Shown here: one piece after another, positions 19,911-28,703 of the stretch
Numbering within the stretch: the first letter of the stretch is position 1
Layout of the letters: each line of letters begins with the position of its first letter
Assembly: GCF_030817475.1 (NCBI RefSeq)
Contig: NZ_JAUSZJ010000002.1
Span: 1,975,501 to 2,039,500 of the forward strand
Source of the DNA: Streptomyces sp. V2I9
GTDB taxonomy: Bacteria; Actinomycetota; Actinomycetes; Streptomycetales; Streptomycetaceae
DNA length: 64,000 nucleotides
Direction: 5' to 3'
Position numbers and translations under genes: made by a program
The notes under the pieces: model-generated
What the model saw: only the letters and a program-made list of their open reading frames with translations
The model's database searches: none
Told to the model about the DNA's origin: nothing

Positions 19911-21550
19911 CGCTGCCACCTCTCCTTCTGCAGTACGGAAAGCGCGGCGATCAGTTCGGCCTGCGGTTCGGGGGCGACGTCGAGGGCGTCGAGCGGGGCG
20001 AGGCGGCGGTCCCGTTCGCCGCCGAGGACCTGGTCGAGGGAGGACGTCAGCAGTTCGCCGCCGCTGTCGCGCAGCCGCAGGGCGCCCTGGGCGCCGATGC
20101 GTTCGGCCAGCTGCTCCCCCGCCGCGCGGGCGCGCCGACCGCCGAGGAGGGCGGCGGCGAGAAGGGCGGCGACGTTCTCGGGGGCGGGTGCGACGCTGCG
20201 GTCGAGCCGGCGCACCTCCTCCTCGACCAGCTCCTCCAGGACCCGCCGCCACCGGCGCACCGCGACGGAGATCCGCCCTTCGACGTCCTCGGCGGGCCCC
20301 CAGCCGCCGGCCTCCCGCCCGGCGTCCTCGAAACGGAAGTGGGCTCCGGCGGGCTCGCGGCGCCACTGGGTGCGGATCTGTTCGTCGGCGGCGGAGACCG
20401 AGCACTGGAGCAGGGCGACCAGGCTGTCGACGAGGGCGTCGAGGAGTTCCTCGGGCGAGCTGTAGAGCGGGTAGCCGCGCCACCGGGTCCGCGCGCCCCC
20501 GGAGAGGACCGCGCCGCTCCTGAGTCTGCGGCGGATGCGGGCGGCCTCCTTGCCGTACGCCTCCTCGACCACTCCGGTCAGCCGGACGGAAGCGGCGTAC
20601 TGGGCGGCGACGGCGGAGGCCAGCGCGGGCATCCGGACGTTCAGCGACTCGATGACGCCGGAGGCGGTGCGTCCCACGGCCTGCTGCCGGGCGGCGGGGT
20701 CCTGGGCCCGGTGGGCGAGCCAGGCGCGCAGCGGGGCGACGGCGCTGGTGGGGAGGAGCCCGCTGCCGCCGCCGGTGGACTCGGGCAGTTCGGGGATGGT
20801 GAACCGGGGTACGTCCCCCAGTCCGGCCCGCGTCAGCAGGGCGGCGTACTGCCGGGAGACCTCGGCGATCACCTGGTGGGGCACCCGGTCGAGGACGGTG
20901 ACGAGGGCGGCGTCGTACTCCTTGGCGGTACGCAGCAGGTGCCAGGGCACCGCGTCGGCGTAGCGGGAGGCGGTGGTGACCATCACCCAGATGTCGGCGG
21001 CGCAGATGAGTTCGGCGGCGAGGACGCGGTTGCGGACGACGAGGGAGTCGATGTCCGGGGCGTCCAGCAGCGCGAGTCCGCGCGGCAGGCTGACCGCGGT
21101 CTCCACCCGCAGGGCGGTCTCCCCGTCCTCGCCCCGCGCGGCGAGGTCGTCCAGCCCGTCCGGGTCGGGCGTCTGCCCCGGCGGCAGCCAGATCCGGGTG
21201 AGCTGTGGCAGGACGCGCACCCCGGCGAACCAGTGGTGGTCGTCCGGGTGGCAGACCAGAACCGGGGTCCGGGTGGTGGGCCGCAGCACGCCCGCCTCGC
21301 TGACCCGGCATCCGACCAGGGAGTTGACCAGGGTGGACTTCCCGGCCCCGGTGGACCCGCCGATCACGGCGAGCAGCGGGGCCTCGGGGTCCTTGAGGCG
21401 GGGCAGGAGGTAGTCGTCGAGCTGGGCGAGGAGTTCGGTCCTGGTCTGCCGGGCGCGTTCGGCCCCCGGCAGGGGCAGTGGGAGACGCACGGCGGCGACA
21501 CGGTCGCGCAGGGCGGAAAGTGCGTCGATGAGCTGAGGCCGTACGTCCAT
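19907..21550 (-). CDS. Dynamin-family GTPase, first of a pair
   Basis: The product has 547 residues. The G-domain shows P-loop [17 protein letters not shown], the switch [10 protein letters not shown]3 LLDAPDIDS and a VTVLDRVP G4-like segment in which the usual N/TKxD is weak. The C-terminal half is long and helical with many Arg/Ala/Glu residues and no clear membrane helix, unlike its partner. ATG 21550 is chosen; a GTG two codons upstream (21556) is equally possible. The stop overlaps the next GTPase start by four bases. An AT-rich stretch with two 9-bp direct repeats lies immediately upstream and probably belongs to the operon promoter. Confidence 0.85.
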   Translation of the reverse strand: MDVRPQLIDALSALRDRVAAVRLPLPLPGAERARQTRTELLAQLDDYLLPRLKDPEAPLLAVIGGSTGAGKSTLVNSLVGCRVSEAGVLRPTTRTPVLVCHPDDHHWFAGVRVLPQLTRIWLPPGQTPDPDGLDDLAARGEDGETALRVETAVSLPRGLALLDAPDIDSLVVRNRVLAAELICAADIWVMVTTASRYADAVPWHLLRTAKEYDAALVTVLDRVPHQVIAEVSRQYAALLTRAGLGDVPRFTIPELPESTGGGSGLLPTSAVAPLRAWLAHRAQDPAARQQAVGRTASGVIESLNVRMPALASAVAAQYAASVRLTGVVEEAYGKEAARIRRRLRSGAVLSGGARTRWRGYPLYSSPEELLDALVDSLVALLQCSVSAADEQIRTQWRREPAGAHFRFEDAGREAGGWGPAEDVEGRISVAVRRWRRVLEELVEEEVRRLDRSVAPAPENVAALLAAALLGGRRARAAGEQLAERIGAQGALRLRDSGGELLTSSLDQVLGGERDRRLAPLDALDVAPEPQAELIAALSVLQKERWQR

Positions 21551-21856
21551 GGTCACCACATGCGAAGAATGCCCAATTTTGAAGCCTTTTTGAAGCGTAT
21601 GGGCCTCTCTGCGCGGCGGTTCCACCCTCGTGACAGAGTCCGGACAGAGGGGACGAGTGGGGCGGGGGCATAACGAGTGCACAACACCCGGCGCGAGGCG
21701 AGCGAAAACCGGTGCAGGAATCGCACCTACCTGCGATTATCGGTTCGCTTCACCGAACCTCCACATCGTGCCACGCAGGTGAAGCAACCGGGTCCAGGCG
21801 ATCGGAGCCCTATCCTTGTCCCGGCACGGCCACGGAACCACCGATCAGGACTCCCG
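21551..21856. other. Intergenic region between the GTPase operon and tRNA-Arg
   Basis: This 306-base spacer has no supportable gene. The left end holds the direct repeats and the promoter of the GTPase operon. The right end must hold the tRNA promoter; TATCCT at 21811-21816 is a possible -10 but no convincing -35 was found. A small 6-bp hairpin (GGTTCG/CGAACC) lies near 21740. Confidence 0.5.
21577..21596 (-). promoter_or_regulatory. Two 9-bp direct repeats upstream of the GTPase operon
   Basis: TTTTGAAGC occurs at 21577-21585 and again at 21588-21596, exactly 11 bp apart, 27-46 bases upstream of the GTPase start. On the coding strand it reads GCTTCAAAA twice. Direct repeats at one helical turn, overlapping the expected -35 region, are the arrangement used by SARP and PhoP-type activators. 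The regulator is unknown. Confidence 0.5.
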
Positions 21857-21932
21857 GCCCCCGTAGCTCAGTGGATAGAGCAGGCGCCTTCTAAGCGCTT
21901 GGCCGCAGGTTCGAGTCCTGCCGGGGGCGCCA
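21857..21932 (+). tRNA. tRNA-Arg (anticodon UCU)
   Basis: The cloverleaf folds fully. The acceptor stem is GCCCCCG with CGGGGGC, the D stem GCTC/GAGC, the anticodon stem GGCGC/GCGCT with the loop CTTCTAA giving anticodon TCT, and the T arm GCAGG-TTCGAGT-CCTGC. The discriminator is G, and CCA is encoded at 21930-21932. It decodes AGA/AGG, rare codons in this GC-rich genome. No integrated element is seen at its 3' end. Confidence 0.97.
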
Positions 21933-22355
21933 TTCTTCAGCGGGTCGGACATCGTCGCAGCCCGCCGCGAGACCGCTTGCGGCGGGCTTCTCGTCGCCCG
22001 GATCGGTGGCTCCACCCGCCTCGGCGCCACCCCGCGCCCGGGGGCTGTTCTCGGCCCCGGCCTCTCCGCCCGCGCCGCCCGACCGGGCCTCCCGCGTCAG
22101 CCTGTAGCCGTGCCGGCGGGCCCGGGTGGCGTCGTCCGGCCCGAACCGGCGCTCGGACTGCCGGGCCCCCTCCCTCCGGAAGTTCGAAGTTCTCGGAATG
22201 GCACACCCCGGCCGGCGGGGTACGAGCACGGCCGCGCGCGGGGGCGACCGCCCGAACCGCGGGGCGGCCCCCGAGCTGATCATCGAGATTTCATCGGTCC
22301 TCCTTAGCGTGAATCCGTTCGGAACGACGGGCTGCACCCCAGGGGAAGGACGGCA
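21933..22355. other. Intergenic region between tRNA-Arg and the acylase gene
   Basis: This 423-base spacer holds the tRNA terminator at its left end and the acylase promoter and ribosome binding site (GGGGAAGGA before 22356) at its right. Open frames on both strands here are GC artefacts without recognisable protein sequence. A relatively AT-rich stretch at about 22281-22320 is the likeliest promoter position. Confidence 0.5.
21959..21988 (+). terminator. Terminator of tRNA-Arg
   Basis: A perfect 10-bp stem AGCCCGCCGC/GCGGCGGGCT with a 10-base loop starts 27 bases after the tRNA and is followed by TCTCGTC. Confidence 0.82.
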
Positions 22356-24848
22356 ATGCCGCGCAGGAGATACCGAGCGAGACTGCCACGGGTGGTCGTG
22401 GCCGCGTTGGTGGTGATGAGCACCCTGGCGGCCACCGCTTCGACGGCACAGGGGAGGACCGCCGCCGAAGCCGGGCCGGAGAAGCCGACGATCCGCTACA
22501 CCGAGTACGGGATTCCGCACATCATCGCCTCGGACTGGGAGGGGCTGGGAACGGGCTACGGATACGCGGCGGCCAAGGACAACCTCTGCACCCTCGCCGA
22601 CACCTATCTGATGGTCAACGCCCAGCGGTCACGCCACCTGGGTCCCGACGGCAAGGCAAGTCCCGGCCAGAACCAGAACACCACCACCAACCTCAACAGC
22701 GACCTGTACTTCCAGCGCATCAAGGACGACCGCGTGGTGGAGCGGCTCCTCGAACAGCCCGCCCCCGACGGGCCGGCGCCGGAGGTCCGACAAGCCATCC
22801 AGGGCTACGTCCAGGGGTACAACAGGTACCTGGCGGAGACCGGCGTGGACGGCATCTCCGACCCGGCCTGCCGCGGCGCGGCCTGGGTGCGGCCCATCAC
22901 GGAGCTGGACGTCTACCGGCACGCGCACGCCGAGATCATCATGGGCAGCGCCGACGCGCTCCTGGACGGCATGGTGACCGCAGCGCCTCCGGGAGCCTCG
23001 GCGGCCGCCCGGTCCACCGCGCCCTCGAAGGACGCGGCGAAGGTCACGAAGAAGTCCGCCGCGAAGACCGCGGAGAAGATCCGCGAGGCGATGGCGGTGA
23101 GCCGTCAGCAGAGCATGGGAAGCAACGCGCTGGCCGTCGGTTCGCAGGGCGTCTCGGGCGGTACGAGCATGCTGCTGGCCAACCCGCACTTCCCGTGGCA
23201 GGGCAAGAACCGCATGTGGCAGAGCCAGCTGACGATTCCGGGCAAGGTCAACGTCTCCGGGGCCAGCCTGCTCGGATTTCCCGCGGTGAACATCGGCTAC
23301 AACGAGAACGTGGCCTGGAGCCACACGGTCGCCACGGTGGCTCCGTTCGGCCTGTTCGACGTGCAGGTGGATCCGCTGAATCCCACGATGTACCTGGTGG
23401 ACGGGGCATGGGAGCGGATGATCTCGCAGCAGGTCGGGGTCGACGTGCTCAAGGCGGACGGGTCGCTCTCCAGGGTCACCCGGACCCTGTGGTCCACCCG
23501 CTACGGCCCGGTCACCACCTCGATCCACGGCCAGGCACTGCCCTGGGTGGTGAGCGCGCACGCGGTACGCGACGTGAACATGCACAACCTGCGGGCGCTG
23601 AACACCTGGTTCCGCCTCGACCAGGCCACGGACGTGCACGACGTGGTGGACATCCTGGAGACCACGCAGGGCATCCCGTTCTTCAACACCGTCGCCTCCG
23701 ACCGCAAGGGCAACGCCCTGTACGCGGACATCCAGGCCACCCCGAACATCACCGACGAGCTGGCGGAGTCGTGCCTCACGCTCACCGGCCGGCTGCTGTT
23801 CCACCAGACGCTGCGGCTGCCGAACGTGCCGCCGGTCTCCATCTTCGACGGGAAGCGCAGTGCGTGCGACTGGCCCGACGACCCGAACGCGGCCGCTCCC
23901 GGACTGCTGGACCCGCACAAGCAGCCCCGGCTGATCCGTTCCGACTTCGCGGGCAACGCCAACGACAGCGCCTGGCTGGCCAACCCCGAGCAGCCGCTGG
24001 CCTTTCCCCGCGTGATGGGCGACACCTCGGCGCCGCGATCGCTGCGCACGCAGGAGCTCATCCTCACCGCGCAGAACCGGATCAACGGCACCGACGGCCT
24101 GCCGGGCAGGGGCTTCACCCCGGAGACCATGGGAAAGCTGCTGTTCTCCGACAACAGCAGGGCGGCCGATCTGGCCCTCAACGCGACCGTGACCATGTGC
24201 CGGAACGCCCCCTTCGGGCACATCCTGGTGGACGGGGTCCTCGTCAACGTCAGCGAGGCGTGCCCGATCCTGGCCGCCTGGACCAGCCACGACTACTCGG
24301 CGGACAGCCGGGGTTCCTGGCTCTTCGCGAACTACTGGGCCTACCTGCTCAACGGGCGGGGTGTGGAGAAGCTGCCGTGGCGGGTCCCCTTCGACCCCAA
24401 GGACCCGGTCCACACGCCGAATTCGCTGGACGCGGGCCACTCCGACGTCAGCGCCGCCTTCGCCCGGGCGGTGCTCGCCCTGCGCAAGGCGGGCATTCCC
24501 CTCGGCGCCCCGCTCTCGGACGTCCAGAAGGTCACCCGGAACGGAGAGCAGATCCCGATCCACGGTGGGCTCGGCCAGCTGGGCGTGCTCAACGTGATCA
24601 CCCCCGGACAGGTCGACGGGAAGTTCGACGTCGTCTTCGGATCCAGCTTCATCCAGCAGGTGCGGTTCACCGCTGAGGGCCCGCCGGAGGCGTACTCGGT
24701 GATGGCCTACTCCCAGTCGGCCGATCCGACCTCTCCGCACCACGCCGACCAGACCAGGTTGTTCTCGGCCGGAACGTGGGTGACGGAGCGGTTCACGGAG
24801 GAACAGATCGCGGCTTCTCCGAAGCTGCGGACCAAGGTTCTGGAATGA
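22356..24848 (+). CDS. Secreted penicillin acylase / AHL acylase-family Ntn hydrolase
   Basis: The predicted precursor has 830 residues, with a signal peptide (RLPRVVVAALVVMSTLAATASTAQG), an alpha subunit, a spacer and a beta subunit. The nucleophile is Ser256 in MGS256NALAVG, which becomes the beta-subunit N-terminus after autocleavage. His278 in NPHFPW stands at beta position 23, as in PvdQ and aculeacin A acylase, and the Asn motif GNANDSAW (near 534-536) completes the site. The Lys/Ala-rich spacer before Ser256 is the part removed on maturation. This subgroup cleaves long-chain amides such as acyl-homoserine lactones, penicillin V or lipopeptides; the substrate here is not decided by sequence. 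ATG 22356 has GGGGAAGGA upstream. A secreted esterase gene follows after 31 bases, probably in the same operon. Confidence 0.93.
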   Translation: MPRRRYRARLPRVVVAALVVMSTLAATASTAQGRTAAEAGPEKPTIRYTEYGIPHIIASDWEGLGTGYGYAAAKDNLCTLADTYLMVNAQRSRHLGPDGKASPGQNQNTTTNLNSDLYFQRIKDDRVVERLLEQPAPDGPAPEVRQAIQGYVQGYNRYLAETGVDGISDPACRGAAWVRPITELDVYRHAHAEIIMGSADALLDGMVTAAPPGASAAARSTAPSKDAAKVTKKSAAKTAEKIREAMAVSRQQSMGSNALAVGSQGVSGGTSMLLANPHFPWQGKNRMWQSQLTIPGKVNVSGASLLGFPAVNIGYNENVAWSHTVATVAPFGLFDVQVDPLNPTMYLVDGAWERMISQQVGVDVLKADGSLSRVTRTLWSTRYGPVTTSIHGQALPWVVSAHAVRDVNMHNLRALNTWFRLDQATDVHDVVDILETTQGIPFFNTVASDRKGNALYADIQATPNITDELAESCLTLTGRLLFHQTLRLPNVPPVSIFDGKRSACDWPDDPNAAAPGLLDPHKQPRLIRSDFAGNANDSAWLANPEQPLAFPRVMGDTSAPRSLRTQELILTAQNRINGTDGLPGRGFTPETMGKLLFSDNSRAADLALNATVTMCRNAPFGHILVDGVLVNVSEACPILAAWTSHDYSADSRGSWLFANYWAYLLNGRGVEKLPWRVPFDPKDPVHTPNSLDAGHSDVSAAFARAVLALRKAGIPLGAPLSDVQKVTRNGEQIPIHGGLGQLGVLNVITPGQVDGKFDVVFGSSFIQQVRFTAEGPPEAYSVMAYSQSADPTSPHHADQTRLFSAGTWVTERFTEEQIAASPKLRTKVLE

Positions 24849-24879
24849 GAACGCGGAAGCCTCGCAAAGGGAGAACGCA

Positions 24880-25968
24880 GTGAAGAGAACGGTTCCTTGG
24901 TGGCGGCTGACCCTGGTGTGGATGCTCGCCGCCGTGGCGACCGTCGTCGCCCCGGCGGGTTCGGCCGGCGCCTCCGGCCCGGCCACCTCGCCTCCGACGA
25001 TGCCGGACGGCTTCGGCCTGACCCAGGTCGGCGCGGCGGTCGGTGACGCCCACGACTTCTACCTCACGGTGAACACACCCCAGGTCAAGGGCGAGCAGCA
25101 CATCAAGATCATCCTGCCGAGCGGCTACTACGACGATCCGGACCGGCGCTATCCGGTGATGTACTTCCTGCACGGTTCGCCCGACGATCCGGTCCACCAG
25201 ACGTATCCGGCCCTGAAGACCTCGGACCGGATGATCACCGTGATCCCGGACGGCGGCCCGCGGGGCTGGTACGCCAACTGGCTGAACCAGAAGACCGCGG
25301 CCGGCGCCCAGAACTGGGAGACCTTCCACCTCGACCAGGTGATCCCGTTCATCGACGCCAACCTGCGGACCATCCCCACCAAGAAGGGGAGGGCCATCGC
25401 CGGCGTCTCCATGGGCGGGTTCGGCGCCTTCCACTACGCCCAGGCCCGTCCCGACCTGTTCCGCCACACGGCGTCCCTCTCCGGGGACATCGATCTGTCG
25501 GCCAGGTCGATGGACCTCCGGCTGGCGGTCGTCGCCACGCTCATCGACGCGCAGGGTGCCGCCTGCGCCTCGGCGTCCGGGGTCTGCGACCCCGCCGACT
25601 CCCCCTACAAGCCCGGTGTGGACAGCGACGCCGCGTTCGGTTCCCCGTACCCGGTGTTCAACGCCGACTGGCGGTGGAACCAGGTCGACCCGTCACAGCA
25701 CATGGCCAAGCTGGCCAACGGCGGGGTCTCGGTCTCCATCTACGTGGGGGACGGCGGCGGTTCGATCACCGATCTGGAGTTCTGGGTCGCGGGCGCGGCC
25801 AAGAACGTCAAGGCCGCCATGGACGCGCTGGGCATGTCCTACTACTACGTCAACTACGGCGACGGAGCCGCCTGGGGCACCCAGTGCAACGGCGGCCACA
25901 ACGGCGGCTGCTGGGAGCAGGATCTCCGTGACCTGATTCCCCGGCTGGAGCGGGAGTTCGCCTCCTGA
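24880..25968 (+). CDS. Secreted esterase of the esterase D / mycolyltransferase-like family
   Basis: The predicted product has 362 residues with a Sec signal peptide (LTLVWMLAAVATVVAPAGSAGA). The alpha/beta hydrolase core has the nucleophile elbow GVS177MGGFG, an HGSPDD oxyanion region after the YPVMYFLHG strand, and NWETFHLDQVIPFIDANL before the elbow, typical of the antigen-85/esterase D fold. The late His is probably in the C-terminal CNGGHNGGCWEQ segment, which also holds two Cys that could form a disulfide. It lies 31 bases after the acylase gene with AAAGGGAGA before its GTG start. It is a paralogue of the Tat-exported esterase at 34709-35695. The substrate is unknown. Confidence 0.88.
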   Translation: MKRTVPWWRLTLVWMLAAVATVVAPAGSAGASGPATSPPTMPDGFGLTQVGAAVGDAHDFYLTVNTPQVKGEQHIKIILPSGYYDDPDRRYPVMYFLHGSPDDPVHQTYPALKTSDRMITVIPDGGPRGWYANWLNQKTAAGAQNWETFHLDQVIPFIDANLRTIPTKKGRAIAGVSMGGFGAFHYAQARPDLFRHTASLSGDIDLSARSMDLRLAVVATLIDAQGAACASASGVCDPADSPYKPGVDSDAAFGSPYPVFNADWRWNQVDPSQHMAKLANGGVSVSIYVGDGGGSITDLEFWVAGAAKNVKAAMDALGMSYYYVNYGDGAAWGTQCNGGHNGGCWEQDLRDLIPRLEREFAS

Positions 25969-25976
25969 GAACGGCC

Positions 25977-26012
25977 GCCCTCCGTCGCCCGCCTCGGCGG
26001 GCGACGGAGGGC
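25977..26012. terminator. Strong bidirectional hairpin
   Basis: A perfect inverted repeat of 17 bp per arm around a TC centre (effective loop CCTCGG) starts 9 bases after the esterase stop. It lies between convergent genes and can serve the SARP gene as well. Confidence 0.85.
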
Positions 26013-26107
26013 GCGAGCCGTCCCCGGCCGCCGAGCGGCGGGATCCCGGACGGCGCCACCCGCTCCCGCGCAGGGGTGCGCCGGGAACGGCATCGTCATC
26101 GGTGCGG

Positions 26108-27148
26108 TCAGGGGCGGGCGCGCAGGACCGTGCGGTGCGCTCCTCGCAGTACCGGACCCGGAGCGACCCCCAGTTCCTCGGCGAGGCGGCGGCGGGCACG
26201 CTCGAACACCGTCAGGGCCTCGGCCTGCCGCCCGTTCCGGTGCAGTGCCCGGATCAACAGTGCCGCCAGCGGCTCGTTGAGGGGGTGCTCCGCCGTCAGC
26301 GCGAACAACTCCGCCGTGGCCTCCGCGTTCCGGCCGAGCCGCAGTTGTGCCTCCAGCTTCCCCTGCGTGAGGGCGATCCTGCGCTCGGTGAGCCGCAGCC
26401 GCTCCCCTTCGGCGAACGGGCCGGGCAGCCCGGCCAGAGGTTCCCCCCGGAAAAGGCCCAGTGCCCGGGTGCACAGGTTCACCACCGCCCGCGGTTCGCC
26501 CGCCCGCTCCGCCTCCGCGATGGCCGCGGACAGCTGCTCGAACCGTGCCACGTCCACGTCGACCGCCCCGGAGGCCAGCCGGTAGCCGCGAGGGCCGTGC
26601 TCGATCACCGGCTCCGGCCCGCCGCCGGCGCTCAGGATCTTGCGCAGCCGGTAGACGTAGACGGGCACCACGTTCCCGGCCGGTGGCTCCGCACCCCAGA
26701 CCCCGTCGAGCAGTTCCCGCCGGCTGAAGGGCCGCCCGGCGCTCAGCGCCAGGACCGCCAGGACCGCTTGCTGACGCAGATGGCCCGGATCGAGACCTCG
26801 CCCGTCCTGCCAGGCCCGCAAGGGGCCGAGCAGCGAGATCCGGAGCCTGCCGGCCGCCGTCGGCGGAGCCGGGGCCTGCGGACACGGCCGGTGCGCGGGG
26901 ATGCGGACGCCATGGCCGGGGACGACCAGACCGCAGTCGAAGGCGTGCACGATGGCGGCGTCCCGGTCACGGAGGCCGAGCTTCTCCAGGATGCCCGCGA
27001 GGTGCTCGGCGACGCTTTCCCCGGAGAGGGCGAGGGCGGTGGCGATCTCGTCGTCCCGCAGACCGCAGCCGACCGCCGCGAGGACCCGGCGCTCCTGGGG
27101 CGAAAGCGGTGTGGCGGTGAGGTGTCCGGTGACGGCGGTCGTCGGCAT
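26108..27148 (-). CDS. LuxR-HTH / SARP (BTAD) chimeric transcriptional regulator
   Basis: The predicted product has 346 residues. Residues ~14-72 form a LuxR/GerE-type helix-turn-helix (LSPQERRVLAAVGCGLRDDE ... ILEKLGLRDRDAAI). After a Pro-rich linker there is an OmpR-type winged helix (ISLLGPLRAW, QQAVLAVLALSAGRPFSRRE, VYVYRLRKIL) and then a bacterial transcriptional activation domain (BTAD) of TPR-like helices (FEQLSAAIAEAERAG ... FERARRRLAEELGVAPGP). SARPs bind direct repeats and activate promoters, often of secondary metabolism or export. The extra N-terminal LuxR-type HTH is unusual and gives two potential DNA-binding modules. No sensor domain is seen. It lies downstream of the kinase/FHA pair on the same strand, after a terminator. 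Confidence 0.88.
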   Translation of the reverse strand: MPTTAVTGHLTATPLSPQERRVLAAVGCGLRDDEIATALALSGESVAEHLAGILEKLGLRDRDAAIVHAFDCGLVVPGHGVRIPAHRPCPQAPAPPTAAGRLRISLLGPLRAWQDGRGLDPGHLRQQAVLAVLALSAGRPFSRRELLDGVWGAEPPAGNVVPVYVYRLRKILSAGGGPEPVIEHGPRGYRLASGAVDVDVARFEQLSAAIAEAERAGEPRAVVNLCTRALGLFRGEPLAGLPGPFAEGERLRLTERRIALTQGKLEAQLRLGRNAEATAELFALTAEHPLNEPLAALLIRALHRNGRQAEALTVFERARRRLAEELGVAPGPVLRGAHRTVLRARP

Positions 27149-27284
27149 CGCTGTTCCCCCGTGCTCCGTTCGGACGGCTCTCTTGCGGTGCGGTGGTCAG
27201 GCTAGGGAGGGCGTGCCGGGCCGGGTATCCGGAACGATCCGGAGTGACAGGCCGCCGGACGGCCGCCCCCGGACAGCCCGTGTC

Positions 27285-27307
27285 CGCCGCCCCGGACCGG
27301 GGCGGCG
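27285..27307 (-). terminator. Terminator of the FHA-kinase unit
   Basis: Perfect 11-bp arms CGCCGCCCCGG/CCGGGGCGGCG around a single A (real loop about 3-5 bases) lie 4 bases past the kinase stop in its direction of transcription. Confidence 0.78.
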
Positions 27308-27311
27308 CCGT

Positions 27312-28697
27312 TCAACCGGGGGCTTCCGAGGGGCCGGTGCACCAGGGGAGGGCCGGGTGGTCCTTCGTACGGACGGCGGGCAGCCAGGCCGTGGACTCCG
27401 TGTGCTCGCCGGGAAGGCGGATGCGGAACCAGAGGGTGGAGTGCAGGTCCGCCTCGTCGACGATGGGCCAGCCGTCGCGCAGCCGGCAGTCCGTTTCGAG
27501 GACGTCCCCGTGCCACACCCGGGTCGGTACCACGTTCTCGGCCGTGTAGGGCTGGTGCGGGTCGATCGCCAGGCCCAGACTGCACGCGGGGTGACGGCCC
27601 TCGCGGTCCTGGCAGCCTCGCTCGGCGTTGAACACCCGGATGCGCACGGGAGAGTGACCGGTGTCCGCCCCGCCCCAGATCCACCAGAGCCCGCCGGTGA
27701 GCGCCGCCGCGCACGCGACGAGGGCGGCGAGGACGCCGGACCGGGAGAGGAACCGGCGGCGCGGTGACCGGCGGCCGGGGCTCCGCGTGGCGGCCGTGAT
27801 CCGTTCGAGCAGGCTCTCGGCGGTGTGCGCGGCACGGGCCTCATGCGTGGGCGCGAGGCAGTCGGCGGCCACGGTGCGCCAGAACTCCGGCACGGCGTTG
27901 TCCATCCGTAAGGCCGCCCGGCCCTCGCCGTACTCCTGCACGGCGGCTCCCCGCGTGATCGCGGTCGCACCGGGAAACGGCGAGACCCCCGCGGCGAACA
28001 CCTCGTGGATCACGATCCCGAGAGCCCAGATGTCGGCCGTGGGCCGCACCTGGACGCCGCGCTCCCCCAGGGGCTGTCGCCACCGCTCGGGGGGCAGGTA
28101 GTCCGGGGTGCCCATGGGGGCCGCGTAGCCGTGGGTTCCGCTGAGTTCGATGGCGAAGCCGAAGTCCGAGAGCCGCACCTCGCCGTCCTGGTGGATGAGG
28201 ACGTTCTCGGGCTTGAGGTCGGTGTGCACCCAGCCGCTGCGGTGGAGGTGGGCCAGGCCCTCGCAGATGCCGGTGATGATCCGGCTGCCCTCCTCCTCGG
28301 TGATCCCGGCGGCGAGCAGTTCGCGCAGGCTGCACCTGGCCCGCTCCATGACCAGGACGATCGCCCCGTCGAGTGCGCGCCGGTCCGGGTCGTCCAGGAC
28401 GAGGGTGTCGAGGAGCCTGATGAGTCGCGGGTGGGGGGCCTGCCGGCCGAGTTCGACCTCACGGCGCGCCGCTTCGGCCACCTCACGGGCCTGGCGGGGC
28501 GCCAGTCCGGCGGTGGGCATGACCTTGAGGGCGACTTCGGGGCCGTCCGGCCGGTTCGCGGGCCGTGCGGCGTAGACGGTGGCCCAGCCTCCGGAGCCGA
28601 TCTGCTCCGTGACGGTCCACTCGCCCACGCGACAACCGGGGGGCAGGATTCCGGACCGGTCGCCGCTGCCGGACGGGGCCCGGTTCTGCGGGGGCAC
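27312..28697 (-). CDS. Transmembrane Hanks-type serine/threonine protein kinase
   Basis: The product has 461 residues. The kinase domain (~residues 25-300) is complete: glycine loop IGSGGWATVY, VALKVM with the ATP-binding Lys, catalytic loop HTDLKPENVL, DFGFA, and GTPDYLPPERW with ADIWALG. A single membrane helix (VLAALVACAAALTGGLWWIW) follows an Arg-rich stop-transfer segment (RRSPRRRFLSRSG), and ~120 residues lie outside. The outer part is not PASTA; it has paired Cys (GCQDREGRHPAC) and reads as a small beta domain of unknown ligand. The HTD instead of HRD catalytic motif occurs in some active bacterial kinases. The FHA-like gene upstream ends 6 bases before this start, so the pair is an operon and the FHA protein is the likely partner. 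Confidence 0.92.
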   Translation of the reverse strand: MPPQNRAPSGSGDRSGILPPGCRVGEWTVTEQIGSGGWATVYAARPANRPDGPEVALKVMPTAGLAPRQAREVAEAARREVELGRQAPHPRLIRLLDTLVLDDPDRRALDGAIVLVMERARCSLRELLAAGITEEEGSRIITGICEGLAHLHRSGWVHTDLKPENVLIHQDGEVRLSDFGFAIELSGTHGYAAPMGTPDYLPPERWRQPLGERGVQVRPTADIWALGIVIHEVFAAGVSPFPGATAITRGAAVQEYGEGRAALRMDNAVPEFWRTVAADCLAPTHEARAAHTAESLLERITAATRSPGRRSPRRRFLSRSGVLAALVACAAALTGGLWWIWGGADTGHSPVRIRVFNAERGCQDREGRHPACSLGLAIDPHQPYTAENVVPTRVWHGDVLETDCRLRDGWPIVDEADLHSTLWFRIRLPGEHTESTAWLPAVRTKDHPALPWCTGPSEAPG

Positions 28698-28703
28698 CGC
28701 GGC

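Noticed and set aside
21857..22355. Integrative element at tRNA-Arg
   Set aside because: No integrase and no repeat of the tRNA 3' end were found downstream; the next genes look like ordinary chromosomal ones.
22356..25968. Beta-lactam biosynthetic cluster suggested by the penicillin-acylase family
   Set aside because: Only an acylase and an esterase are present; no synthetase or beta-lactam pathway gene is nearby, and the family acts on many amides.
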